From assembly GCA_035041965.1 (NCBI GenBank), contig JAPYMA010001129.1, forward strand, positions 1 through 64,000: a DNA stretch of 64,000 bases, read 5' to 3'. Numbering within the stretch: the first letter of the stretch is position 1; the number at the start of each line of letters is the position of its first letter. The position numbers and the translations under genes are program-made. Positions 13,132 through 49,003 of the stretch are shown one piece after another. The notes beneath the pieces were generated by a model. It did not search any database and was not told where the DNA came from. It saw only the letters and a list, made by a program, of their open reading frames with translations. The DNA comes from Anisakis pegreffii. Its lineage: Eukaryota > Nematoda > Chromadorea > Rhabditida > Anisakidae.

Positions 13132-14925
13132 GTATATGAAAATTGCGGCATCCCGTTCATTTCGTTCATAGATTCATTCAATGAAATGATATAAATGAAG
13201 GCGGTATTTTACGCTTTTCATATGATAAGCATGATGATGATAAGGAGTGTCATAATGATAACGATGAGGAGTTACTAATCTTAATATACTAATCCTCCTG
13301 CATATTCATCTGTAATCGTTCATTCATCATTCAAGACAGTAATAACTAATTTTGTGTTTTCCTCGTATGTGCTGTTTTGATTTGTTTGAATGCGCTTGTT
13401 ATTGGATATGATCTAGGCTATATTGCGTTACATCATTACTTCAACCGACATTATCTTTTAACTTCGTTTTAATTTCGTTTAGAATCTGCTTTTTTTCCAA
13501 TTACCGAACTAAATGATGCGTAATTGAAAAGTTTTTTCACGTTTCTGTTTTCTTCAGATTTCATTCGGATGATGGCGAATCTTTTGTCGTTGCTGCTATA
13601 CACACACCTCAGGTTTTGTTTTGCCCAGATTTCACATCGTGCAGTAGCAGATGGAGCAATAAACGAGATGATTTTGTAAAGTAAAAATAGAATATTTTCT
13701 TGTCACATTTATTACAAACAATCCACCAATAATCCATCGTCACATTCAGATAAATCATCTCTTGAGTTGAGGATGGTTGTGATATGGTGGCTGCTTATCG
13801 GTCGGTCATCTGACAGACCAACTGACGAGCTCAGCATAACATATCTCAGGCCTAACCGATCAACCAATGTGCCTGTGAAAAGAAGGCATCACAATTTGCT
13901 GAAGTCGATTCGAGCAATTGAATAACTTGCCTTCATTTAAATGAGTAGTTGATTTCACTGATTGCATTCGGGGTGGCTGTTTGCGATGAACGAATGATGG
14001 TTGAGGTGAATGAGGGATGAGATTTCAAGAGTATGGCGCTCGCGCCTATACCGGCACTTCGGAGATATGCTGCAGAAGTTTATTAAACGTTTCTGATGCG
14101 TTCTCAATGCATTATTCATTTGCGTTTTTATGATTAGTTTTTAATTGAATATTTCTGTGCAGATTGAAACGGTGTTGACGTTGCTTTGTTATCTCTTAAC
14201 GTAATCTGCGTATGCCAATGATTATTAGTTCGCTTGTTTTTTTTTTTTGAGTTACTACAATTTGAAACATATGAAATCTGAAGTATTCCTATGAAATGTT
14301 ATTATTCATCATCATCATTATTATTTCGTAGCGATTAAAATGATGATGATGATGATAAAAACGTGTAATTTCAGCAGAAAAATATTTTCGATAGAATCGT
14401 TCTGAATTAATTTCTTCAGCGTTGACGCATTGATGCGCCGCTTTATTTTGTGCAGTTCGTCGAGTCGTTCGGTTGTTTCTTTAGCCGTTTGCATAGTAAT
14501 AATTTGTCTTTGACAAAAAAAAACTCTTTTGCAGCCTCTGTGTTTAATTAATTCGGCCATCCATCCATTCAATCTTCAAAGCACTGAGTATTCGTCGACC
14601 GCACGCTGCAGAAAGATCGTCCGTCGCCCTGATCATAAACTATGCACTTCGCGATCATCACGATACGATACTTTTGGGAAGAAGAAGAAGAATAAACGTG
14701 TACGTCCTAGCATCAAACAAAAAAAAACAAAACGAAACTAAGCATCTATTCATCTTCAAACGTTCCAAAATCGTCGTCCAATGATTTTGGCGATTGCGAT
14801 TGCCGTTACTGTCGGTAAATTTTCAATTTTCAATTTCAGCAAAAAATTTCCTCTCCTCATTCAGTTTGTTTCACATGATCGCTTCATTCAGTAGCTATTT
14901 CACATAAACTTATGAACAAACGAAT

Positions 14926-14926
<1 letters not shown>
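11071..14926. other. Intergenic, no gene seen
   Basis: AT-rich with many short ATGAATGA and GATGG runs, a long AT tract (listed separately) and no recognisable exon. Probably includes the WDFY3 upstream region. Confidence 0.4.
13055..13129. repeat. (AT)n microsatellite, about 37 units
   Basis: An uninterrupted AT dinucleotide tract of about 75 bases. The plus-strand open frame running into it (Ile-Tyr repeats) is an artefact. Confidence 0.97.

Positions 14927-14976
<50 letters not shown>
14927..14976. repeat. (TGC)n / (CAG)n trinucleotide tract, about 16 units
   Basis: Pure CTG-phase repeats 370 bp upstream of the WDFY3 start codon. No coding exon is supported here, so it is probably untranslated or intronic. 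Confidence 0.95.
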
Positions 14977-14979
<3 letters not shown>

Positions 14980-14995
14980 GCCATAGAAGGTGCGG

Positions 14996-15056
14996 AAAGA
15001 ATACAATTTGTGGTCTCAACCACAAATTGTATTCTTTTTGTGGTTGAGACCACAAA
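14996..15056. repeat. Compound hairpin
   Basis: A 19-bp perfect inverted repeat pairs 14996-15014 with 15019-15037 around a four-base loop (CTCA). The inner TTTGTGGTCTCAACCACAAA block is then repeated in inverted form at 15037-15056, so two mutually exclusive stems can form. It lies just after the CTG tract. Confidence 0.85.
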
Positions 15057-15342
15057 ATTAGAGTCTAGAAAGCGTGATGAACTTAAACCAGTTTGAACGC
15101 CTGAACTTATTCTACCAAATATTTTCGCATCAATGAAGCAAATTATTTTTGAATAGTCCGACAAGGTGTTTTGTTGCTCGGGATTTTTTTTGCTTTCGAT
15201 AAATTTGTTCCGTTGTAGTTTTATTTAAACACCTTTTTATGTGTGTGTGCATAAATAATTACAAAAATGTTTCATTTTCAGTGTGTTTTTGTAGTGGATA
15301 GATTTTTATTGTTGTTGTTGTTGTTGTGAAGAAGAAAGTGAA

Positions 15343-38341
<22,999 letters not shown>

Positions 38342-41300
38342 TGATGATGGTTATGAGAGCTGATTTTTGTGGTTGTTTCTGTTATTATTTTTGAATGATC
38401 TTATATTAGTAGTCTTTATTATATTCATTTTTCTTTGATATCTTTTACATAATAATTCTTCTCGTCAACGCATTACGACCAGTGAGTGCAAAATGCGTTG
38501 TCGTTTTTTGTTTTTTGACGGTTCCATTCAGTCTTTTTTTTTCGTGTGTATGACGCAATTTAAATGTTCTTGAACTTTTATTATGCAGACAGATCTCGTG
38601 GCATTTTTTGATTGTTCATTATACCTACGTACATGTATGGGTTGTTGATTAATTGAGGCTAAATGTAATTGATGTGGATGTTAGCATGCGATTGACCGTG
38701 TTATTGTTCGCTTTATTCCTATTGTGAAGAACTGTTTTATCTTTATCGTTATCAACAACGTTTATTTTGTAGAATGATTGGTGCGCGTACGATTTTTTTC
38801 TGTAATTCTCGGCGAGTTCTTTTAAAATTTTTCTTAGCCGATTGCTTGTTCACATTCATATTCTATCAATTGCGTATTTTATCAATCATATTTTTTGTTC
38901 TTGTTTTTATACGCTACGATTATTGTTTGTTGTGCTATCATCTCTATGTGTTTGTTATTATCAATATCCTTTATGATTGTTAATTGATTGACAATACTGC
39001 ATGTTTGTTCTGGTTTTTCTTTTTCGGAGTTTATTCATATAACTTGCACTAGTACGTGATTAAATTGGTTTTGATTTGATTTGATTTCATTTTATTTATT
39101 GTGCTCTTTGTTGTCTCAGTTTGTTCTGATCAAATTTTTGAAAATTTCGAAGATTGCTGAAATGTTGTTGTCTTGCAATATTTCAGGAAACGTATCAAAG
39201 TTTTATCTATTCATAATTGTTTGTATGTGTTGATTGGTTCGCATGTTTGTTTTTATTTTTTCTTCATTTCGATTCCAATTATCATATCGTTTGCTTATGC
39301 GTTCGTTCTTCGATATATTACTCTAATCTTTTCGAATCATATTTTTTGTAAGTTTGTTTTTCAGAGCATATAATTTCGTTCTTTCACAACCACTACTCAA
39401 CCACCAACTATCAGTGATGGTGACTGACGAAATTTTGTTCATGACAAATTTTGATTTCCACGTACGAATGTCCGAAATTATGAAAATGGGCTTCATCCGT
39501 CGGGTTTTGATCGAAAAACTTGGAATTTATACGGTATAAACGAATTACGAGAAGCATAAAAATGACTTTTGATAAGATCAATTTACCATCACTATCAACC
39601 TTAACATAACGATTGCTTTCAACGAACACATCGTAAATGAGACAAATTTCTTGAGTCGTACTCTGTATGTGCTTGTGTGAGTATTAATACGTTTTCATAA
39701 AATGAAGCCGATAAGAAAATGTTAAGAGTTTTGTATAGATGATATAATATGTCTTGTACATTTGGCGATTGCAAACTGGTCTATCCTTATTTAATTTTAT
39801 TATGTTTATTTCCTTTGTAAGCGGATTCATTAAATCGATTGTTCATTTGTAGTTCAAATTGAGTGTTCACCAAGAATTCATCATACTCATTCTCTGAATG
39901 TTCAATACTAGTGATAACAGGCACTACTGCTAGTATTGGTAACCACGGTGATAATCTTAAATGAACTCAAAGTGAAAACGTGGCAGCACTAGTAAAAAAT
40001 CTGAGAAGGTAAGTATATAATTGAATTATGAAGTTTCATTGCCACTATAATGATAATAATCGTAAGAATGAAGTGTCTAATATAACACTAGGTGATTGTG
40101 TAGTGTGATGATGGTGGTTTTGATGAGATATTATTTTATTTCGGGTGATCGTTGTTCGACATCAATAACAATAACAATAGTTAATTATTAAAATACGTTC
40201 CTAAACAAGCATATACAGAATTATATGGATTGACACAAATGACTTTTGAATTTATAAAACAATGAAGCAAAACATTTCTAACATAACAACAACAATAACA
40301 AAATATCAACATTTTGTGAACAATATGAAAAGAAAATTATTTAGTACAGCGGTCACTAGAGAAACGCGATTATATTGTGTGGTAAGATATTTTCAAATGG
40401 TTCAAGAATATGTGAATGAATTATAACGGATAAAATATAAGTTGAATAAACTGTAAAATAATTTACAATAGCAACCAATATTGCACATGTTATAAGTAAG
40501 AAGTAATAAACGCAAACTTCCACAAACTCTGAATTTCACCACGAAAATACTGTTCAGGTTAACGCTTGGCTCTCCACATTCAACAATATATTATTACTAT
40601 CCTCTGCAAGCTAACTATTAGGGAAACATATAAAACAGTTGACCGTAAATGAAGAATATATATACATAGTGATGGAAAAGCATGAAGGAATGCAACTTGT
40701 CATAAGATGAAACAGAAATGTAAGATCAAATAATCAGTACATACCTCTCTTAAGATAACTTGTCAAATAATACATACATAATGACGGTAAAACGTAACAG
40801 AACAGATTATAACAAATAAAATAGCATAGGATGTCATAATAATATAAGGTAAACGGTAGCACAAAAAATAATTGGACAGGACACGGGAGGGAAACAATAA
40901 ATTTTGTTAAAAACAGTAAAATGAAACGTACGATTAAAAAAACAACAATTGAGTTATTGACAACATAATAATCATCACTGAAATATTATCATTAACTTAA
41001 AGAATAAAACAAAACAACCAGCAACACTTTGCTAGTGTGCTCAGTTAAGATCGTCGTGATCACCCATCATAAACAAACACAACTGAAGAAATGAAAAATG
41101 ACGAATTATACAATCAAAGTGGTACGAAACGAAAATACTATTCAGTCGTCATTAGTACGAATGATGAGTGCTGTAAAGCAAGTGAGTAGGCAGCTTTAGG
41201 TTGATAATTTGTATAAAAAGGCAACGTGAATTCATTGTGAGATATGACAGAAACGCTGATCAATTGAGAACAACGATAACGATACCGATTTTTTTAATAT

Positions 41301-41658
41301 CGGATATCGCTTTGGTGAAATTGTGACATGATTTGATAAGATACGAAAAATGCGAACGATTTACTTGCGTGTTGGTTTTGCGATGAACACTTCAACAATC
41401 ATTTTGGATCACATTTCAAAGTTGTCATTTCAAAAGTTTTTCGTGTCTTTCACCTGATCTTTCAAGGCATCTTGCGATGAGATGTCAATCAGACAAAAAA
41501 TGGGCACTCCCAAAGAACTACTACTTCAAATGCAATTTCTATTAGTTTCACGACAAAGCCAATATTTCTGATCACTGCTCCATTCAAACTTCTTGCATTC
41601 CACTCAATAATATCTCTCCTTAAACAAAACAATGAGATCAGTTCATTATCTGATTCTA
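38342..41658. other. WDFY3 3' region and intergenic DNA, no gene seen
   Basis: About 3.3 kb of very AT-rich DNA between two convergent genes. The left part presumably contains the WDFY3 3' UTR. Short open frames show no family resemblance. Confidence 0.5.
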
Positions 41659-43469
41659 CTAAAATTCTCCCCATTCCGGATCGTTTCCATCATTCCTCTT
41701 TTTTTCCCCTTTATCACTGTCATCATATTTTCTCGCGCCATCCTTTTTGCCTTTATCATCCTCATTTTTATCATCATCAACATTTTGCTCCTTCTTCTCC
41801 TCGTTCATTTGTGCACTTGTTGCTTGTTTTTTTGTGTCGTTTTGAATCTAAACAATGCGAGAGATTGACTTGAAAATAAATTGAACAGGATTCAGCATTC
41901 AGAAAACAAAAGCATAACAGACCGATATTTGCTCGAACGGTTCAACCAAACTTTTCACATTGTTTGTCGTATCGTTGGCAGTATCTGATTGCGCATCTGT
42001 AAAAATAATAACAATTAAAACAGTGATATGCAGAAAAAGATGAAGTGAATGATTGATTAAACAGAAACCAGGTGCTTGGCGTTCCACATTTTGTGTGTTA
42101 TTTGAAAGACCGTGCGTAGTTTCATAATAAGATGCAGACTGTCCAAACTCTTCGTCTTGTTCCTCTTCCTCATCATAATACTCGCCGTCTTCTTCATCAT
42201 AGTCATCCATTAGATCATCTACCCAACGTCCTTTCACTATTATTATTGAAAATAATGAAACTATATGAAATTAAGTTTGAAATTCGATGACCTTAAAAGT
42301 TCATCAACGACGACAGCAACAACACAACAACAACCAAAATAACAATCGAAAATACTTTTCAACATAAAATGAATGAATTGAAAACGAACTTCTCATGTTG
42401 CCTTTCTTCGACATTTCACCCGAAACACCTCTTCCACGAGCTTTTCTAGCAGCACGCGCTTGCTGTTGTCTAAATGCATGCGTAGTCGATTCGGACACTC
42501 TCGTTTGACTTTCGGTTACTTGAGTTTTAATGATTGTATTAGTAGTACTCATGATAATAATAATGATTTCGATTTACTTCGAATTTGATTATTTTTTCAT
42601 TGCTTTTGAGTTAAATGATCAATTATCATTTGTTCAATTTCAAGAAAAGAACGTGATTGGAATCGAGTAAAAACAAAAAAAAATAACGAGGGAAGAGTGA
42701 GTAACTCAAAGACATATAAAAAACCTCTTATCGAAGTGTTCTCTTCTCGTTTGATGGCATCTAACACTGAAACTGGTTCTGGCAACGATTGACTCTGTTG
42801 ACGTGCATATTCAGCCTCAGCGAGTAGTTCTGGATCGGACGTGTACCCGGCCGAATCATCTTCGTAATGCTGCTCCACTTGTGATGGTTTCTGGTTTGGT
42901 CGCGACTGCTAGAACGATAATAACGAAATTATAGCATAAACACTTGTAACATAATAATCATCACTATGAAAAAGCAGTCGATATCAATCTTGAGATAATG
43001 AGAATAGTAACAATAATAATAAGAACACTATTGACATTAGGTTCATGCAAAAACAGTATTTCTTTGCAATCTTCGTTCCTCGAACGCTGAAGCAACGCAT
43101 AATTTGAATTCATTTAATTGCCCATGTTAGTTCCATGTAAATTTCTTATCATGGTTGAAATACATTTAAAATCACACTTCAGTTTTTCCTCGCCATTCGA
43201 AAGATTCTTTCTTCTTTTTCACACCGGCAGTATTCAATTTTAGAAGAACACTGAATACAAACTATTGAATTTTGAATACAGTAAAATAACGAAAAGAAAT
43301 AACGGAACAACCAACAAACAATAATACGATACGATCAAGAAGTAGAATCGCCTAATTGTACCTGATTAATTATCTAGTAAATCAATCCGACGACATATTC
43401 AACAAGTACCTTTTTTGCTGCTGCTAAAGCGTCACTCTTGAGCGTTCTTGCTTTTTTTGAGCCGGGCAT
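41659..43469 (-). CDS. Uncharacterised highly charged, disordered protein (267 residues, six exons)
   Basis: I do not recognise this protein. Six minus-strand exons join in phase without a stop: 43410-43469 (ATG at 43467-43469, MPGSKKARTLKSDALAAAKK), 42725-42908, 42390-42518, 42069-42236, 41923-41996 and 41659-41847 (ending ..DPEWGEF, TAG). Total 268 codons. The N-terminus is Lys-rich; residues about 30-80 include YTSDPELLAEAEYARQQ; about 95-120 are Arg/Ala-rich (RQQQARAARKARGRG); about 125-155 are strongly acidic (DDYDEEDGEYYDEEEE); the tail alternates Lys and Asp. No membrane segment or signal peptide. The alternation of basic and acidic blocks suggests an intrinsically disordered nuclear or ribonucleoprotein-associated protein, but that is only composition. 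Head-to-head with ILRUN (1.48 kb apart). The acceptor at 42519 is CAAG, not CAG; an alternative start at 42552 (MSTTNTIIKTQ) for a shorter form is possible. Confidence 0.72.
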
Positions 43470-44947
43470 TCCTATCAAAAGTTTTGATGATAGGAATAAA
43501 GGGCAAATGAACAAAAAACAAATGAATCGCGAATTCCACTGATTAGAGAGAAGAGAACAGCTCATGTAAAAAACCGTACAAGCAAACGGAAACACGGAAT
43601 GAACAAAGAATCAAAACTAACGGCTACAAGAAGCCAAAAACTGAGCAGTCCATTGTGGAAACACTGACATGAAAAATGGTTAAGAGGTGAAAAAAGCTGA
43701 GGTTAGCTCAAGCAAGTGCACGTTGTCTATTAGTGTGTAATTGCAAATGGCGTCAGCACAACTTGTCGCAAATTCAGGTGTCGTTAAAAACGTTCGAATT
43801 CAATTTGAAATTACACTAATTTTTTGGTTTATATGAAATATGAGGTCGTCGCATCTCAAGCTGGAGGAGGCCTTACGTTCTTCGTTGAGAGATGATTAAA
43901 ATTAATTTTTGAAGCTGACTGTCAATCAAATAATTTTTATTCCGAGCTGATCGTAAGTCTTGCAAATGATGACCAATGAATCAGTTTCAACATCATCATC
44001 ATCACTTCTTTAATGTGAACAAAGTTGAGATGAGGAAATCCGTGCATTTGCTTTGAAGATCTCAATTTTGTTGTTGCTGTCATCTGTCTGCCCGGTACAA
44101 ATGCCGTTTGCAAATTGCAATTTGCAAACGGCATTTAGAGTGAGTGTACCGGGCAGACTCAGCAGAGAGAAATGGCGAAGTGTTCGTAACACCATTAGCG
44201 GATTTATCCATTGTAGACGTTGTTGAACTATTACGAAAGAAAAATTGTGTTGCGAACGTTTTTGTGGGTCTTATTTGTTTATTTCATTGTTGTGGTACTA
44301 AGTTGGAGAAGGGATTTACTTTGTTGTTGAAGTTGTTGTTGTTCGTTTGTGGGGAACACGGGATGATGCTTAGTTTTAGGTTGCGTTTTTCGAGTAGTCC
44401 AATCGTGTTGCATTTCTTGATGGTTGTGGGGGGTAATGTTTAAGCAACATGATGATGATGTTTTGATAAATATCATTTACGCTGTCTGTCATTTAAGTGT
44501 TCAACGATTTGTGGTGCTCTCGATCGTGCTTCTAGACTTATTGAAGTGTTTTGAGGGGTATTTTCTGTATTATGGTGTTGTCAAATGATTTTTGGAAATG
44601 TTTTCAATCATATTTTCGACTAATGCTTAGATATGATTGTTGTGTGTTTAAACGAGTCATTATTTCGATTTAACTTCTTCGCCTAACTGAGCATACGTTT
44701 AAAAATCGCTGTTTATGTGATCGCTGCTCCGATGTTCTCTTCAATTTGTGCAAAATTAATCAAAGTATGCGTTCAAATTCACTGCACAAAACATTATGTA
44801 GTACCATCATGCAGTGACCATCAGTAAAATAGTTGTAAACAAATTTCAGTGTACTTTTTTTCTTATGATAACTCATCTGTTACTATCATTCATTTTGATC
44901 GATATGATTTTTCAGTGTTTAGTTTGTTGTTGTTTTAATATCATCAA
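43470..44947. other. Divergent promoter interval between the uncharacterised gene and ILRUN
   Basis: Both genes should be driven from this 1.48 kb. It contains a foldback element (44086-44158) and otherwise no recognisable structure. Confidence 0.5.
44086..44158. mobile_element. Nested perfect foldback element, 73 bp
   Basis: Outer arms GTCTGCCCGGTAC (44086-44098) and GTACCGGGCAGAC (44146-44158) are exact complements. Inside is a loopless palindrome: AAATGCCGTTTGCAAATTG (44099-44117) followed at once by its exact complement (44118-44136). Only the right side has a nine-base spacer (AGAGTGAGT). No coding capacity. Looks like a recently inserted small foldback or MITE. Confidence 0.88.
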
Positions 44948-46914
44948 ATGGACGTTGATGGGGATGTTGACGGCTCATTGGCGCAAGCGCTTTCATGCAT
45001 GGCCACAAATGATAAGGAGGTTTTGATTCGACAGTTTCAGAACATCCTCGGTGAGAATCATGTTCTTACACCGGAAGCATGTGCCTTCTTTCTTGATATG
45101 AACAATTGGTTTGTAAATTCTTCTATCGTTCTCTTTCATTTCATTTTTATTTACCCACTTTATATCATTCGTCTCATTTTTTGTTCCCTTCCCCTCAACC
45201 GTTACACTGTAGTTGAAGAAAACTCTACAGCTCATCGAAGAATCTGTCTGAAGTTCTTCACATTTTACCTGAAATTTCATTAAAATAACATTACTTTAGT
45301 GTTGCAATTAAGGAATTTGAATGCTGCGCTAGGAGCGTATTACGATTATGGTTCACCAAATACAATCGGTATGCCTCCACCGGAATACACTACTCGTTTA
45401 CCGTCAATGCAGTTCGTTCAGGATATTACTATTGGCGAGGTATTTATCCGTTTAATCAACTACTTCCTTCCAAATTTCTTAGTCACAAATTCTCCATTCA
45501 AGACGCTAAACGCACCTCTTGGCTCTGACTGACCATGGGGGTTATAGCCTGAGATTTGCCCTGAAACCGAGATCCGTCTCATCCAGAGTTGATATCGAGG
45601 CTTATAGCACCGCGCCTCCGTCCATAAATACGTTAAAAATAAAATTGCCCTCATTGTTACCGTTTTTATTACCTCTGTTGGTGGAACTAGAAATCGAAAT
45701 CAGAAGATATTGTTGAAGGGTGAAAGTGTTCCGCCATCGACACGTTTCGTTAAAACATGGCGTGTACGAAACAATGGTTTAGAGTGTTGGCCAGCTGGAT
45801 GTTACATAGCATTCATGGAAGGTTCGTTGCCCATATGCATATGTGTATAATTGTGTATTTGATTGAGTAATGTGCCGATTTGATGACCATTTATTGTGTA
45901 TTTTGAAGGGGACAAGTTGAGTGAAGTGACTAGATCATGGGTGCAGCCATTGAGAGCTGGTGAAGAGGGTAACGTCAGCGTGGATATGATGAGTCCAGCA
46001 GCGAAAGGAATCTATCAGAGTAGATGGCAGTTGAACACTAGTAATGGTATTCCATTTGGAGGTAGGTTTAACTGTTTTGTTGTTTTTTTTTTGTTGTTAA
46101 CGATGCAATCAAGAACACCATCACCAAATTTTCAGTGAATTTATTATAGTTAGTTGCCCGGTGTATCATGTAATTTTTTATGCAGAATCAATTTGGTGCA
46201 TTATAACAGTGGACGATATGGGCATACTGGATATCACACAGCAGTTAGCGTGTGCGCCGCTGGGTGTTCGTCCACAAACATCTGAGCAGCAACAAATAAG
46301 GAATCCATTTGCGAGCAGTTCCGCATCCACTGCTTCATCAAATATGACACGTTTACGCAGTAATTCTGAACGTGATGTATGTCAACTGTTCTCTAATTTA
46401 GTCGAACGTCTTAACTGATAAAGGAACGAATTGAATAAATTATTCGAGTTTGACGACTTATTAGCGAACGAATCGTGCCCTTCAGTTTACAGTTAATTAT
46501 CATATGTTTGGCTGGTAAAGGGTTTATTAATAAGCGTTTTTGTGACATCAGCAACTAATAGCTTTCAGGGTTTTTGTGGTGGGAATTTCGAGTGTGTGCC
46601 CAGTGTTGGTGGTAGTATGGATAATTTATCGTACGACTCTCCAGCAAGTCCCAACGGAAGTTGTTCATTATACAACGCGGTTGTTAGTCGATTACCTCAG
46701 GTGATCAAGAAGTTTGGTTTGCTTGAACAACTGAATGATTGTCGTTATCAGCACTGGTGAATAAGTAAATTTTCAGCTTCAAAATGCTACTGCAACAATT
46801 GGAACATCTGCGGCGATGGCCACACATAGCAGATCGGAACCAATTGAAATAGGTAACTTCATGGATGAATCACCCGACGTTCCACCTTGTACACCGTGCA
46901 CACCACCACAATAG
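44948..46914 (+). CDS. ILRUN: ILRUN (C6orf106-like): UBA-like plus NBR1-type four-tryptophan domain
   Basis: In vertebrates ILRUN dampens antiviral and inflammatory transcription by acting on IRF3 and p300; its NBR1-like domain is shared with the autophagy receptor NBR1. Exons: 44948-45108, 45313-45439, 45719-45821, 45909-46061, 46186-46376, 46569-46700, 46777-46914; 334 residues, all phases agree. Start MDVDGDVDGSLAQAL matches the family start MDVDxD. UBA-like part: ATNDKEVLIRQFQNILG.. CAFFLDMNNWNLNAALGAYYD (residues about 19-64). The four-tryptophan domain (about 97-210) begins GESVPPSTRFVKTWRVRNNG and contains CWPAG, RSWVQPL, YQSRWQLNT and SIWCIITVDDMGILDITQQL. The C-terminal third is Ser/Asn-rich and disordered, containing NPFASS as in the human protein. 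Length is close to the human form (298). Three internal acceptors end in AAG (45312, 45718, 45908). Confidence 0.95.
45500..45640. repeat. Dispersed repeat copy 2, in an ILRUN intron
   Basis: GC-richer block in the 45440-45718 intron that aligns by eye with 6595-6702 in the same orientation (see that entry). Confidence 0.6.
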
Positions 46915-49003
46915 CAGTAGTATTTTTAGAAGTTTGTTTACTATGGAGCGATTATTGTTGTTGTTGTTGTTATTGCACTACATGTAGTCTTGTAAATAGG
47001 GAAACGACCACAAACCATTAAGGCGTGCTTTCACTCTTGAAGATGCCCTTCGAATTGCTCGTTTACTCAGCAGCAAATACCCGTGTCGTAATTAATGCTC
47101 TTCTTTTGCGCTCACATTCCCACAATCATTGATGAAACCCGAGGCTGATTATTCCGCTAACTGAACTATTATTGTAAATGTTTGGCAGGAATGATTTTCT
47201 CTTCAAACCGATTGATTTTTGCAAAAAGAAAAGCGTTCCTTTCAAGTGCTCTATTCAGCTATTATAAGTAGGTGCGATTCGGCCGAGCATACGGCCAACT
47301 AAGTATTAACGTTCTGTAAGAGCTGCTGTCTGTACTCATTCGTTCATTCATTTATGGTAGTATTAATGATATGAAAAGTATAATAATGATACAGTGGATA
47401 ATTTTTTATCTGTTTTATAGTGGATACGATATACGATTACGTACTTTCATCGTAATGATGATGGTGATATGTTATTGTCGTTGTTCATTTTATTCGAATT
47501 GATTTGGTTTCTTTCATTTTGGTTCTGTATAATTTGTTGTTGCGTTGTTTATATCGATTTGAATAATTCGATTTTTCTTGTGATTTTTTCATCACTCATT
47601 TGATGTACGACATGGCTGTTGATCGTTTCAACTAAATGTTTGTGTGTGTGGATTATTTGTAACATTGTGTTATCTTAAATAGCCAAAAAAGAAAAATTTT
47701 GTTATCTAAATGCTAAATATTTTTGCAGTATAGATTTTCTTTTTTAAATTCTTTGATATTGCTGTTATTTTGTAGTTTATAATTGTTGTTGTTATCACTG
47801 TTGGAGATATGGTAATTTTCTTCGTACGTTGATCAGTTTTCAATTTGTCAACCAATACCACGTCTTTGAGCTATACCAATCAATCGTATTTGTTGTTGTT
47901 GGTGTGCAACAATTTATCTATCAGTGAGCAGATATTTTTACAATTTCATTCTCTTTTCTTAGTGTTGTAATATTTGCATCACAGAAGGATCAAGTGTTGT
48001 TTTTATTTTCACAAAGTGAATTTCCTTTTGTTTATGTTAAGTATATACAAACGAAAGTTTGCGTTAGATTGGTTTGTTGATGTGATGTGAACTTGAGTGT
48101 GTGCGCATGTCATAGATGACGTTTTAAGGTGTAGTTTTGTTATTGTTGTTTTTTCGTCCAATATTTTTATCATTATGGTGATTGTTTTTCTCATGAATAT
48201 CATGATCGTTATTATTATCATTTTGATTATATTTTCACTAGTGAATTTCCTCGCTCGCATATGATTTTCACATACAGTTGTATGTATGTATTATTTTCGC
48301 AGATTTGTTGTTATTTTCAGATTTGTTATCAATCATTGTGAAGAATCGAAAATTAATGATATATACTGAATGTGTACTATCTGAATGAATGATCATCTCT
48401 GTATAATAATATATTAAATGATTTCTTCCTGTTTCGGATTTGTCGAATTCACTTCATTAATTTCTTGTTCAGTGTAACTTTGTCAACTAATCGGCCAATT
48501 TTTTCCAACGTTTCAATCGAAACCATTTTTGTTATCCACATGAAAACCTATAGTCTTTGTTGAAGGGTCTGTATTTGATTCGAATACAAAATCAAATTGA
48601 GTATAAACTTATATCATCAGATAAGTTTATGCTCTTCACTCATGAAAAGTAAGTGTATAATGTTTGCATACTTTGGTTGGTGTGCGTGAGCGGGAGAATG
48701 TATTGGCTATTTTATGATCTAAAGATATTTAGTATCGACAGCTTGTGTTAGCTGTAAGACGGCTAGTTGGTATGTGATGAGAATCAGTAAAGCTCGTGCA
48801 AGCTCTTGACTGAAATTGAACAAGGGAAGGGAATTTGGTTGTGAAGGATGATGCATCGAAGCTTGGTTATACATTGATCGGAAATGGTGATTTAGATTCG
48901 AAAGCAAATAGTAGCAGTGGCAGTAAACAAATTTCATTAAGTGGCTTAATGATTCGACGGTGATGGTGATGTGATGTGCTACTTGCAACTAACTTCTCGT
49001 CAT
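46915..49003. other. ILRUN 3' region and intergenic DNA
   Basis: About 2 kb, AT-rich. The left part should be ILRUN 3' UTR. A small hairpin at 48599-48634 pairs GAGTATAAACTTAT with ATAAGTTTATGCTC (one mismatch, eight-base loop). No other gene seen. Confidence 0.5.
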
